From Actinophytocola sp035634895 (GTDB lineage: Bacteria; Actinomycetota; Actinomycetes; Mycobacteriales; Pseudonocardiaceae), in NCBI RefSeq assembly GCF_035634895.1, contig NZ_DASQCC010000192.1, positions 1 to 64,000 of the forward strand: a stretch of 64,000 bases of DNA, read 5' to 3'. A program made the position numbers and the translations under genes. Positions 1 through 8,176 of this stretch are shown here, piece by piece. The notes beneath the pieces are model-generated. The model did no database searches, was not told where the DNA came from, and saw only the letters and a program-made list of their open reading frames with translations. Position 1 is the first letter of the stretch. Each line of letters opens with the position of its first letter.

Positions 1-1324
1 CGCAGGTTCGCCGGCAGGGTGACCATCTCGAGCAGCTGGTCGACCCGTTCGGTCACGCCGGCGCCGCTCAGTGTCCGATGTAGACGGATGGGCTCCGCGA
101 TGCTGGCGGCCACGGTGGCGCGCGGGTTGAGCGAGGACAGCGGATCCTGGAACACCATGCCGATCCGGCGACGCACCAGCCGGCCGGCGCGTCGCCCGGC
201 ACGATGGATGTCGGTGCCGCCCACCCGGACCACGCCGTGTTCCGGGGTGATCAGGCCGGTGACGGCGCCAGCGACGGTGCTCTTGCCGGAACCGGACTCG
301 CCGACGAGCCCGAGGATCTCGCCGGGTTCGACGTGCAGGCCGACGCCGTCGGCGGCGCGGATGGTGATGCGCCGGAACCGGCCGCGATAGGTCACCGACA
401 GGTTCTCCACGTGCAGCACGGGGTCCACGGCGGCCGTGTCCGGCACGGAACCGTCCGCGGGATGGCCCGCCGCCGCGAGGTGGTTGTCGGAGTCCTGCCG
501 GAGCTCGCCCCGCAGTGCCTGCGCCACCCCGTGTGCCGCGGCGTCACCGAGGGAGACGACCGCGCCGAGCAGCTGCTTCGTGTAGTCCTCGCGGGGCGCG
601 GTGAAGATGGTCGTGACGTCGCCCTGCTCGACCACCTGCCCGTCGCGCATCACCACGACCCGGTCGGCGATGTCGGCGACGACACCCATGTCGTGGGTGA
701 TCAGCAGGATGGCGGTGCCGAGCTGCCTGCGCAGGTCGCGGAGCAGCTCCAGGATCTCGGCCTGCACGGTCACGTCGAGCGCGGTGGTCGGCTCGTCGGC
801 GACCAGCAGGACCGGGTCGTTGGCGATGGCCATCGCGATGACCACCCGTTGCAGCTGTCCGCCGGACAGCTCGTGCGGGTAGGACCGCAGCCGCCGCGTG
901 GGCTCCGGAAGCCGCACCAGGTCGAGCAGCTCGACCGCCTTCCGCCGTGCCGCGGCGGCGGTGACGTCCTGGTGCGTGCGGACGGCCTCGACAAGCTGTG
1001 CGCCGATGGTCAGCACCGGGTTCAGCGCGCTCATCGGCTCCTGGAAGATCATGCCGATGTCGTTGCCCCGCACGGCCCGCAGCTCCGCCCGGCTCAGCGT
1101 GTACAGGTCCCGCCCGTGCAGGCCGGCGCGGCCGGTGACGGTCGCGCTGCTCGGCAGCAGGCCGAGCAGCGACATCGCGGTGACCGTCTTGCCGGCGCCG
1201 GACTCGCCGACCACGGCCAGCACCTCGCCGGCGGCCACCGCGTAGCTGACGTCCTGTGCGGCGGGCACACCGCCGGTGGAGAACGTGATCGTGACGTTCT
1301 CCACCGACAGCAGTGTCTCGCTCA
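1..1324 (-). CDS. Dipeptide/oligopeptide ABC transporter, fused double ATPase (C-terminus cut by window edge)
   Basis: Cytoplasmic ATP-hydrolysing subunit of a peptide/nickel-class importer, with DppD- and DppF-like halves in one chain. The GTG at 1324 begins VSETLLSVENV. The first P-loop GESGAGKT is at residues 40-47, then Q-loop FQEPMSALNP, signature LSGGQLQR (153-160) and Walker B LLVADEPTTALD. A linker leads to the second half with P-loop GESGSGKST near residue 338 and FQDPLSSLNP. The reading runs off position 1 before the second signature, so at least 441 residues are visible. It is the last visible gene of the minus-strand operon, 74 bases after the binding-protein gene. The peptide-class assignment is firm; the substrate is unknown. 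Confidence 0.93.
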
Positions 1325-1398
1325 CGACCGGCTCACAACCGCTCCGCATGGGCGAAGGGCGGTGTTCGTCCGGTCCTGGTGGCCATGGTTCGCTCCGC

Positions 1399-3072
1399 TC
1401 ACCGGGACAACCCGACCAGCCGGTAGTCCTGGTAGGCGGGGAACTCGCCGATCACGAAGTTGACCACCCTGGACCCGCGCAGGAACGAGTTGCGGGTGTA
1501 GATCAGCGGCACGACAGGGGAGTCCTCGAGGATCTTCCTGTCGATCGCGGCCCACTTCCTCCCGGCGTCGTCCGCGTCGACCGTGCTCTGTGCCTCCTCG
1601 ATGAGCTGGTCGACCTCCGGGTTGTCGTAGCGTGCGGTGTTGAAGCCGCCGCCGCCGATCTCGGAGGAGGCGAACAGCGGCTGCAGGTTGGCGTTCGGGC
1701 TCGGGAAGTCCGGCTGCCACGAGGTGAGCGTCAGGTCGTAGGTCGGGTTGGGGTTGGTGGTGACCTCCGCGTCGTAGGCGTCGCTGTCCAGCGAGCGGAT
1801 GTCGACCTTGATGTTCGCCTTGGCCAGCGCGGCCTGGATGGCCTGCGCCTTCTCCGGGTAGTTGTTCTCGGTGCCGACCACGAGCTGCAGGCCCTCGAGA
1901 CCGTTCGGGTGCCCGGCGTCGGCGAGCAGCTTCTTGGCCTTGTCGGGATCGCCGGTCGGCTTCGTCCTGTACAGGTCGAACTCCTCGCGGCCGCTGATGC
2001 CCGGGGTGATCAGCGTGGTGGCGATGTCGCCGGCGAGCTTCGCGTTGCCGGCCGAGGCGACCTGGTAGGCGCTCTTGTCCACCGCGTACTGGAACGCCTT
2101 GCGCACCTTGGGATCGGTGAGCGGGCCGCGCTGGGTGTTCAGCGCGAGGAACGCCAGGGCACCGGACTCCGACGTGACGAGCCGCAGCGCGGCCTTCGGG
2201 TCACCCTGCAGCTGTGCGAGCTGGGAGGGGGAGACGAACGACGCGCTGAACGCCGACCGGTCGTCGCCGGAGTCCTCGACGAGCCGCTGGGAGACGACCG
2301 TGGCGTCCTGGCCGAGCGAGAACACGATCTCGTCGGGCAGCCCGAGCCGCACGTCGTCGGTCTTCTTGTCCCAGTTGGGGTTGCGGGTGAGCTTGACCTG
2401 GACGCCCTTCTCGTAGGCGGCCACCTGGTAGGGCCCCGAGGTGACCGGGTGCTCGCCGTAGTCGGCCTCGGCGCCCTTCCCCTTCGGCACCGGGGCGAAC
2501 GCGGGCGTGCTGACCACCCACGGCCAGTCGCCGTAGGGCCGGCTCAGGTGGAAGACGACGGTCTGGTCGTCCGGGGTCTCGATGGACTGCAGTTCCTTGC
2601 CCTCGAACGGTCCCTGGTACTCGGGGCCGCCGTCGAGCAGGGTCTTGTGGTAGCCGAGCCCGCCGCTGAACGCCGGGGCGAACGACCGCTCGACACCCCA
2701 CTTGACGTCGGCGGAGGTGATCGGGGCGCCGTCGCTGAACTTCAGGCCGTCCTTGAGCTTGAACGTCCAGGTCCGGCCGTCGTCGCTCGCCTTCCCGGTG
2801 TCCGTGGCGAGGTCCGGCACCACGGTGGTCGGCTGTCCCTTCTCGACCTTCCACGTGGTGAGCCTGCGGTGCACCAGGCTGTTCGAGGTGATCGCGAGCC
2901 CCTGGCTCTTGGCGGGGTCGAACGGGAACGTGGTGTTGTCGGTCAGGATCGTCAGCGTGCCGCCTGGCTTGAGGTCCTGCCCCGCCGGTGTGGACGACGG
3001 CTCGTCGTTGGCGCCGCACGCGGCCAGCAGCAGTCCCACGCCGATCGCCGCGACCGCCTTTCCGAGATGCAT
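1399..3072 (-). CDS. ABC transporter substrate-binding lipoprotein, family 5 (DppA/OppA-like)
   Basis: Extracellular solute receptor of the peptide ABC system, 557 aa. The N-terminus is a lipoprotein signal with lipobox LLAAC (Cys19), so the mature protein is anchored by lipid to the membrane. SBP_bac_5 features follow: GGTLTILTD at the mature start, a long substrate lobe and VRKAFQYAVDKS in the middle. The ATG at 3072 has GGGGAG seven bases upstream. It lies 11 bases after the permease gene and before the ATPase gene, so the operon order is permease, permease, receptor, ATPase, with the receptor third, where Dpp-type operons usually start with it. The ligand cannot be read from sequence. Confidence 0.93.
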   Translation of the reverse strand: MHLGKAVAAIGVGLLLAACGANDEPSSTPAGQDLKPGGTLTILTDNTTFPFDPAKSQGLAITSNSLVHRRLTTWKVEKGQPTTVVPDLATDTGKASDDGRTWTFKLKDGLKFSDGAPITSADVKWGVERSFAPAFSGGLGYHKTLLDGGPEYQGPFEGKELQSIETPDDQTVVFHLSRPYGDWPWVVSTPAFAPVPKGKGAEADYGEHPVTSGPYQVAAYEKGVQVKLTRNPNWDKKTDDVRLGLPDEIVFSLGQDATVVSQRLVEDSGDDRSAFSASFVSPSQLAQLQGDPKAALRLVTSESGALAFLALNTQRGPLTDPKVRKAFQYAVDKSAYQVASAGNAKLAGDIATTLITPGISGREEFDLYRTKPTGDPDKAKKLLADAGHPNGLEGLQLVVGTENNYPEKAQAIQAALAKANIKVDIRSLDSDAYDAEVTTNPNPTYDLTLTSWQPDFPSPNANLQPLFASSEIGGGGFNTARYDNPEVDQLIEEAQSTVDADDAGRKWAAIDRKILEDSPVVPLIYTRNSFLRGSRVVNFVIGEFPAYQDYRLVGLSR

Positions 3073-3083
3073 CGTGTCTCCCC

Positions 3084-4079
3084 TTAGTTCAGGCGTACCC
3101 GCGGATCGAGTACGCCGTAGAGCACGTCGACGACGAAGTTCGCGACGACGATCAGGGCCGCGCCGAACAGCGTGCAGCCCAGCAGCAGTGGCAGGTCGAC
3201 CGCGTGCACCGCGTCGACCATCAGTGAGCCCACGCCGGGCATGGCGAACACCCGCTCGGTGATCACGGCGCCGCCGAGCAGCCCGCCGAGGTCGATCCCG
3301 AACACGGTGACCACCGGCAGCAGCACGTTGCGCAGCGCGTGCCGCCTGACCACCCGCGCCTCGGTGAGCCCTTTCGCCCGTGCGGTGCGGATGTAGTCCT
3401 CACCGAGCACCTCGAGCATCTGGTTCCTGGTGAGCCGGGCGTAGAGCGCGCCGTGCAGGAAGGCCAGCACCAGCCACGGCAGGACCAGGTGCCAGGCCCA
3501 GTCCACCGGGCTGTCCGCGAGCTGGACGTAGCCGTGGGTCGGCACCATGTCGAGGGTGAAGCCGAGGACGAGGATGCCGATGAGACCGGTCAGGAACACC
3601 GGCGTCGACACCCCGGCCACCGCGCCGGCCATGGCGATCCGGTCGACCGGCCGTCCCGGCCGCAGCGCGGACAGCACGCCGACGCCGACGCCGGTCAGCA
3701 GCCAGATGATCGCCGCCCCGGCGGCGATCGACGCGGTCACCGGCAGCCGGCTCAGGATCAGGTGGAGGGTCTCCTCGTTCTGCTGGAACGAGTAGCCGAA
3801 ACACGGTGCGGGGCAGTGGATCGCGGTCACTCCGCTGCCGAACGTCCGGCCGGCGAAGATGCCGCTCAGGAAGCTCAGGAACTGCTGGTACCACGGCTGG
3901 TCGAGCTGCATGAAGCTCTTCGCCGTGGCCAGCGACTCGGGGCTGCACGGGCGTCCGCACGACATCCTGGCGGGATCGGACGGCAGCAGGTAGAACACCA
4001 CGAACGTGACCAGCGCGATGATCAGCAGCACCACCACCATGCCGGCCAGCCGGCCGAGGACGAACCGGGCGATTCCCAC
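3084..4079 (-). CDS. ABC transporter permease, DppB-like
   Basis: Membrane-spanning subunit of the peptide importer, 331 aa. The GTG start at 4079 shares one base with the TAG of the preceding permease gene (TAGTG), which indicates translational coupling. The reading frame is open further upstream but there it is antisense or out of frame to the neighbouring permease and is not coding. It shows an N-terminal helix (MVVVLLIIALVTFVVFYLL), a periplasmic loop with Cys pairs (SCGRPC, HCPAPCFGY) and the BPD_transp_1 core with the EAA-loop motif EDYIRTARAKGL, which contacts the ATPase. It ends with a VDVLYGVLDPRVRLN tail typical of DppB. The four-Cys loop is unusual for the family. Confidence 0.92.
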   Translation of the reverse strand: MGIARFVLGRLAGMVVVLLIIALVTFVVFYLLPSDPARMSCGRPCSPESLATAKSFMQLDQPWYQQFLSFLSGIFAGRTFGSGVTAIHCPAPCFGYSFQQNEETLHLILSRLPVTASIAAGAAIIWLLTGVGVGVLSALRPGRPVDRIAMAGAVAGVSTPVFLTGLIGILVLGFTLDMVPTHGYVQLADSPVDWAWHLVLPWLVLAFLHGALYARLTRNQMLEVLGEDYIRTARAKGLTEARVVRRHALRNVLLPVVTVFGIDLGGLLGGAVITERVFAMPGVGSLMVDAVHAVDLPLLLGCTLFGAALIVVANFVVDVLYGVLDPRVRLN

Positions 4080-4978
4080 TACGCCTTCGCCTTTCCTCTC
4101 GGGTTCGCCTTCGGGTCCAGCGCGTCGGCGAGACCGTCGCCGAGCAGGTTGAACGCGCAGGTGGAGAGGAACAGGAACAGGCCGGGGAAGATCAGGAACA
4201 TCGGGTCGGTCTGGATCCAGCCGACCGCGTCGCTGATCGACCGCCCCCAGCTCGCCGTCGGTGGCGGGATACCGACCCCGAGGAACGACAGCGCGGCCTC
4301 GATGCCGATTCGCTCCGGAATGGACAGTGTGGCCACGACGATGATCGGCGCCCACAGGTTGGGCAGCAGCTCGGTGGTGAAGACGTGCCACGGTCCGGCG
4401 CCCATCACGCGGGCGGCGGCGACGAAGTTCCGCTTGCGCAGTGTGAGGGTCTGCGCGCGCACGATGCGGGCGACCTTCGGCCAGCCGAAGAAACCGAGCA
4501 CCACGATCAGCAGCAGCGGCCGTGGGATGCTCGCCGGCGCGACCGCGCCGAGCGCGATCATGAACACCAGGTAGGGGAACCCGAAGATGACATCGCTCGT
4601 CCAGCGCACCGTCCGGTCCCACCAGCCACCGAGATAACCCGCGCTGGCGCCCAGGAGCACACCGATCAGCATCGCCAGCGCGGTCGCGGCGAGGCCGATC
4701 AGGAACGAGGTCCGAGCGCCGTACACGACGATCGCGAACAGGTCCCGCCCGGTGAGCGGTTCGACCCCGAACCAGTGGTCGCCGCCGACGCCGCCCAGCG
4801 GACCGGCCGGCAGACCGGTGTCGGCCAGGGCGTCGTTGTGATAGGTGTACGGGTCCTGCCCCTCGATGGCGGTGAGCACCGGCGCCGCGACCGCGACGAG
4901 CACCAGCACGGCGATCGTGACGGCCCCGGCGAACGCCCACCGGTCGGCGCGCACCGCGCGCCACACCGCCACCGGCAA
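4079..4978 (-). CDS. ABC transporter permease, DppC-like
   Basis: Second integral membrane subunit, 299 aa, and first gene of the operon. The start is taken as TTG at 4978 (MPVAVWRAVRADRW); no ATG or GTG lies in frame upstream before a stop, but GTG codons just downstream are alternatives. There is an N-terminal OppC-type helix, then HWFGVEPLTGRDLFAIVVYG (the 'GTDxxGRD' region), the BPD_transp_1 domain and the EAA loop KRNFVAAARVMGAGPWHVF. C-terminal helices end in FNLLGDGLADALDPK, the usual DppC signature. The promoter of the operon should lie in 4979-5325. No regulator gene sits beside it. Confidence 0.92.
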   Translation of the reverse strand: MPVAVWRAVRADRWAFAGAVTIAVLVLVAVAAPVLTAIEGQDPYTYHNDALADTGLPAGPLGGVGGDHWFGVEPLTGRDLFAIVVYGARTSFLIGLAATALAMLIGVLLGASAGYLGGWWDRTVRWTSDVIFGFPYLVFMIALGAVAPASIPRPLLLIVVLGFFGWPKVARIVRAQTLTLRKRNFVAAARVMGAGPWHVFTTELLPNLWAPIIVVATLSIPERIGIEAALSFLGVGIPPPTASWGRSISDAVGWIQTDPMFLIFPGLFLFLSTCAFNLLGDGLADALDPKANPRGKAKA

Positions 4979-5325
4979 CGACCGCGTGACGGTTGGACTG
5001 TTCAGCTCGTTCAGCCTTACACCACCATCAGATCAGTGACCCAGCCCACGGTGTGGACCTGGTATCGAGGCGAGACAAGGGAGTCGGGTCCGGGCAGGGA
5101 CGCTCGCGCCCGCCGGCGGCCGACGTGTACGCGGTGCGCGATTTTCTACCCGAGCCACGGGCGGCAGCGTCACACCACCGGATCCCCCGGTCAAGCGCCG
5201 GAAGCGCGATCTCAGGACGTGGAACGGCCGCTCGCCGTACGTGATGGCCCTGGTGATGGTTCCGTCATGTGGGAAACGGCTTCGTCGCGTGGACTTGCCG
5301 GGGGAACACCGCTGAACTGTCCCGC
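4979..5325. other. Gap upstream of the peptide ABC operon
   Basis: About 350 bases without a convincing gene. Frames open on both strands but have skewed Arg/Pro/Ser composition and no recognisable domain. The stretch must hold the promoter of the minus-strand peptide ABC operon. No clear -10/-35 pair or dyad stands out. Confidence 0.5.
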
Positions 5326-5409
5326 ATGGCAGGCCGTGGTGTCGACGTGGTGGTGGTCGGTGGGGGCGCGATGGGCTCCGCGGCCGCACGCAACTGGCGG
5401 CTGCCATGA
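5326..5409 (+). pseudogene. N-terminal stump of an FAD-dependent oxidoreductase
   Basis: The 27 codons starting at ATG 5326 read MAGRGVDVVVVGGGAMGSAA followed by ARNWRLP and TGA. This is a dinucleotide-binding beta-alpha-beta start with the GGGAMG glycine motif, as at the N-terminus of sarcosine oxidase / DAO-type flavoenzymes, where the real protein would continue for about 350 residues. The homology breaks off after ARN. The TGA overlaps the ATG of the next small frame at 5406 (ATGA), so a deletion seems to have joined the stump to other DNA. It could still be translated as a leader peptide. Gene-remnant status is inferred from the motif and the abrupt end. Confidence 0.6.
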
Positions 5410-5606
5410 GCACGCGACGTGCTCGCGTGTTCGCCTGGCTCGGCCGGAGGCTGGCCGGGTTCGGCGCGGCACTGGCCGCCGTACCGGATCCGCAGGGCCA
5501 GTTTCCCGCCGTGCCACTGCTGTGGCACCTGCCCGAGAAGCCGCAGGTGCCGGACCAGGCGGACGGACCACCGCCCGGCCACCCCGAGAAGCGGGTCACG
5601 CCCTAG
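5406..5606 (+). CDS. Small hypothetical protein (66 aa)
   Basis: This frame starts at ATG 5406, overlapping the stop of the FAD-enzyme stump by ATGA. It has an Arg-rich amphipathic start (MSTRRARVFAWLGRRLAGFG), then a short Ala/Val stretch and a Pro-rich, charged tail ending GHPEKRVTP. No domain is recognised and no good ribosome site is seen apart from coupling to the stump. It may be a genuine small protein or chance open frame in GC-rich DNA. Confidence 0.35.
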   Translation: MSTRRARVFAWLGRRLAGFGAALAAVPDPQGQFPAVPLLWHLPEKPQVPDQADGPPPGHPEKRVTP

Positions 5607-5630
5607 CCTCACCGTCCACTGAGGACGCTT

Positions 5631-5655
5631 ACCGCACCGCACCGCACCGCACCGC
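5631..5655. repeat. Pentanucleotide tandem repeat (ACCGC)x5
   Basis: Five perfect head-to-tail copies of ACCGC lie in the intergenic stretch about 70 bases before the phosphoesterase gene. It is a simple-sequence tract that could vary in copy number by slippage. Confidence 0.9.
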
Positions 5656-5722
5656 GGCGTGGCTCGTGGCGGCGCAGCGCCCGCCGCGGCGATAAGCTCG
5701 TGTCGGACGACGGAGGGCGGCG

Positions 5723-6076
5723 ATGGCGGTGGGTGCACGGCCGGCGTTCGTGCTGCACGAGCACCACCGGCCGCGGCACCACTTCGATCTCCGTCTCGAG
5801 GAGAACGGGGTGCTGCGCTCCTGGGCGGTCCCACGCGGCCTGCCGGCCGGCGCGGGCGAGAACCGCCTCGCGATCGCGGTGCCCGACCACGACCTGGACC
5901 ACCTGACCTACACCGACGAGCACAAGGAGATCGCCGACATCGGCTGGTGGGAGGAACACGACCGCACGGACCGCCGGATCCTCCTCACGCTGCACGGCAG
6001 GCAGGGATCGGTGCGGTACGCGCTCATCCACACCGGCCCCGACTGGCTCCTGCGCCGCACGACCGAACAGCCGTGA
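5723..6076 (+). CDS. Stand-alone LigD-type 3'-phosphoesterase domain protein
   Basis: 117 aa matching the N-terminal phosphoesterase (PE) module of bacterial NHEJ ligase LigD. LHEHHRPRHHFDLRLEENG is the family hallmark (His and Asp metal and catalytic residues), followed by LRSWAVPRGLP and the later HGRQGSVRYALIHTGPDWLL strand region. In LigD this module removes 3'-terminal ribonucleotides or phosphates at DNA breaks. Here no polymerase or ligase domain is attached and no ku or ligD gene is nearby. The ATG has a GGAGGG site about seven bases upstream. Shorter than most full PE domains (about 150 aa), but the active-site segment is intact. Role in break-end cleaning is inferred. Confidence 0.85.
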   Translation: MAVGARPAFVLHEHHRPRHHFDLRLEENGVLRSWAVPRGLPAGAGENRLAIAVPDHDLDHLTYTDEHKEIADIGWWEEHDRTDRRILLTLHGRQGSVRYALIHTGPDWLLRRTTEQP

Positions 6077-6127
6077 CCGGACGTCGCCGCACCGCGGCCG
6101 GCCGTCGGCTGTGGGAGTGTTGGCGAC

Positions 6128-7267
6128 ATGGTCGAGGCGAGACGGTGGACGGTCCCGGTGGACGACGCGGCGGTGGACGACCTTCGTGCGCGGCTCCGGC
6201 ACACCCGGTGGCCCGATGAGATCAACGACGGCTCGTGGGGTTGGGGCGTGGCCGCCGGCTACCTGCGTGAGCTGGTGACCGCGTGGGTCGCGTTCGACTG
6301 GCACGGCCGGGTGCGTGAGCTGAACGGCGTGGCGCACTACCTCGCCGACATCGACGGGCACCAGGTGCACTTCATCCATCTGTCGGCGCAGGAGGCGGGC
6401 GCGGCCAGGGTGCCGCTGCTGCTGTTGCACGGCTGGCCCGGGTCCTTCGTGGAGATGCTCTCGCTGGCGCCGCACCTGCGGGACGCCGCGCGGGCGCGTG
6501 GTCTCGCCGTCGACCTCGTGATCCCCTCGCTGCCCGGCTTCGGGTTCTCGTCCCGGCCCGGTGCGCCCGGCACGTCGCCGGAGGTGGCGGCCGGGCTGTT
6601 CCACCGCCTGATGACCGGGCTCGGCTACGAGCGGTACGGCGTCCAGGGCGGCGACATCGGCGCCGGCATCGCCGTCCGGATGGCGTTGCGGGAGCCCGAA
6701 TCGGTGATTGGCGTCCACGTCAACTACGCGTCGTTCGGGGTGGAGAGGTCCTGGCCGGAACCGGACGACGGTCCCGGGGCCGCCTACGACCGCAGGCGGG
6801 AGCAGTGGGCGAAGGAGGAAGGCGCCTACGCCCACGTCCATGCCACGCGTCCGCAGACCCTGGGTTACGCACTGACCGACTCGCCCGTGGGACTGGCCGC
6901 CTGGATCGTCGAGAAGTTCCACGCCTGGACCGACCGCGGGACGAGTGGCGACGTCCCGCCCGTGGCACTGGACGAGCTGCTGATGAACCTGTCGATCTAC
7001 TGGTTCACCGGGACCATCACCTCGTCCATGCGGATGTACAAGGAAAGCTCGGCCGATCCGCTGGTGCTGTCCGAGCGCAGGCGGATCCAGGTGCCGACGG
7101 GGGTGGCCGCCTTCCCGCACGAGCTGCCGATCCAGCCCCGGGAACGCATCGAGCGCGTCGCGAACCTCGTGCGCTGGACCGACATGCCGCGTGGCGGGCA
7201 CTTCGCCGCGCTGGAGGCGCCCGAGCTGCTCGGTGCGGACGTGGCCGCCTTCTTCGCCGAACTCTGA
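6128..7267 (+). CDS. Epoxide hydrolase, EPHN-type alpha/beta hydrolase
   Basis: 379 aa of the microsomal/juvenile-hormone epoxide hydrolase type. The N-terminal EHN domain (RHTRWPDEINDGSWGWG) is followed by the alpha/beta core. It has the oxyanion motif HGWPGSF, nucleophile Asp in QGGDIGAG (near residue 176), lid tyrosines (the YALTDSPVG segment) and catalytic His in RGGHFAALEAPE. It adds water to epoxides to give diols in the cytoplasm. It stands alone, followed by the divergently functioning ArsR cassette on the same strand. A paralogue with the same layout lies at 27165-28262 and a third, more distant hydrolase at 30486. Confidence 0.92.
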   Translation: MVEARRWTVPVDDAAVDDLRARLRHTRWPDEINDGSWGWGVAAGYLRELVTAWVAFDWHGRVRELNGVAHYLADIDGHQVHFIHLSAQEAGAARVPLLLLHGWPGSFVEMLSLAPHLRDAARARGLAVDLVIPSLPGFGFSSRPGAPGTSPEVAAGLFHRLMTGLGYERYGVQGGDIGAGIAVRMALREPESVIGVHVNYASFGVERSWPEPDDGPGAAYDRRREQWAKEEGAYAHVHATRPQTLGYALTDSPVGLAAWIVEKFHAWTDRGTSGDVPPVALDELLMNLSIYWFTGTITSSMRMYKESSADPLVLSERRRIQVPTGVAAFPHELPIQPRERIERVANLVRWTDMPRGGHFAALEAPELLGADVAAFFAEL

Positions 7268-7315
7268 CCGCGAGGTACGCGGCGGACTTGCCAAGGTGAT
7301 CGGGCCGAGACTAAC

Positions 7316-7335
7316 GTACAACCACATGGTTGTAC
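7316..7335. promoter_or_regulatory. Perfect dyad over the arsR-type start codon
   Basis: GTACAACCA, two bases, then TGGTTGTAC: a perfect 9-bp inverted repeat whose right arm contains the TG of the ATG at 7326. A repressor bound here would block both transcription start and, on a leaderless mRNA, the first codons. ArsR-family repressors commonly bind such dyads, so autorepression is the natural reading. Confidence 0.8.
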
Positions 7336-7667
7336 TTCGAGATGAGAGTGAGGAGTCGCTCAACCAGCTCTTCCGTGCCCTGGCCGACGGCACGCGCCGC
7401 GACATCCTCGAACGGTCGCTCACTGGGACGCCGTCGGTGTCCGAGCTCGCCGCGTGCTACGACATGAGCTTCGCCGCAGTGCAGAAGCACGTGGCCGTGC
7501 TCGAGCGGGCGGGCCTCGTGCGCAAGCGTGCCAACGGCCGCGAGCAACTGGTCTCGACCGACCGCGTGCGGCTCCAGCGCGCCGGTGAGCTCCTCGACCA
7601 CTACGAGTCCATCTGGCGCCAGCGGGTGGCACAGCTCGACGACGTTCTTCTACCGAAAGAAAAATGA
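7326..7667 (+). CDS. ArsR-family winged-helix transcriptional regulator
   Basis: 113 aa if started at ATG 7326 (MVVLRDESEESLNQLFRALA), the start matching the family, although the frame is open from 7191. It has an HTH_20/ArsR fold: LADGTRRDILERSL, SVSELAACYDMSFAAVQKHV (recognition helix), LERAGLVRKRANGREQ (wing). The usual metal-binding Cys are absent; the single Cys lies in AACYDMS. This is the SdpR-like branch that pairs with AHSA1 proteins. The start codon lies within a 20-bp dyad, pointing to a leaderless, autoregulated transcript. The stop overlaps the next start by ATGA, so the three-gene cassette is translated together. Confidence 0.9.
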   Translation: MVVLRDESEESLNQLFRALADGTRRDILERSLTGTPSVSELAACYDMSFAAVQKHVAVLERAGLVRKRANGREQLVSTDRVRLQRAGELLDHYESIWRQRVAQLDDVLLPKEK

Positions 7668-8170
7668 CGATGCCGGTTACCTCTGTCACCAAGGACCCCG
7701 AGACGCTCACGCTCACCCTCGTGGCCGACTTTCCCGTTCCGCGGCAACGCCTGTGGGAGGCCTGGGCCGACCCGCGGCAGCTCGAGCGCTTCTGGGGGCC
7801 GCCCTTCGCGCCCGCCACCTTCACGCATCACGACTTCAGGGTCGGGGGCCGTGCCGAGTACTTCCTGACCGGACCGAACGGCGAGAAGTGGGCCGGCTCC
7901 TGGAAGTTCACCGCGGTGAACCCCATCGACTCGTTCGAGGCCTACGACGGCGAGGACAACGCCGACGACGAGAACGGGCCGGTGTCGATGACGTTCGCCT
8001 TCGACGACACGCCGACGGGCTCGCGCATGACCAGTGTGACCCGGTTCGCGAGCGTCGAAGCCATGGAGCAGACGGTCCCGGGCATGGAAGAAGGGCTCCG
8101 CGCCGGGCTGCCCCAGCTCGACGCGCTGCTGGCAGAGCCAGGCACGGCCGCGGCGGACACACAGGACTGA
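7664..8170 (+). CDS. AHSA1/SRPBCC-domain protein
   Basis: 168 aa with a START-like hydrophobic-ligand fold: DFPVPRQRLWEAWADPRQLERFWGP at the start, then FRVGGRAEYFLTGPNG, GSWKFTAVNPIDSFEAYD, and the long C-terminal helix METVPGMEEGLRAGLPQLDALL-like. Its ATG overlaps the regulator stop (ATGA). In this family combination the protein is usually an uncharacterised ligand binder, possibly the sensor or detoxifier of the compound that controls the ArsR repressor; that is inference. The tail after residue 150 (Ala/Asp-rich) is disordered-looking. Confidence 0.85.
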   Translation: MTMPVTSVTKDPETLTLTLVADFPVPRQRLWEAWADPRQLERFWGPPFAPATFTHHDFRVGGRAEYFLTGPNGEKWAGSWKFTAVNPIDSFEAYDGEDNADDENGPVSMTFAFDDTPTGSRMTSVTRFASVEAMEQTVPGMEEGLRAGLPQLDALLAEPGTAAADTQD

Positions 8171-8176
8171 GGCACG

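Noticed and set aside
1276..3087. Plus-strand open frame of 603 codons
   Set aside because: It is antisense to the peptide-binding lipoprotein gene; composition is Arg/Gly/Leu-rich shadow sequence and no domain is visible.
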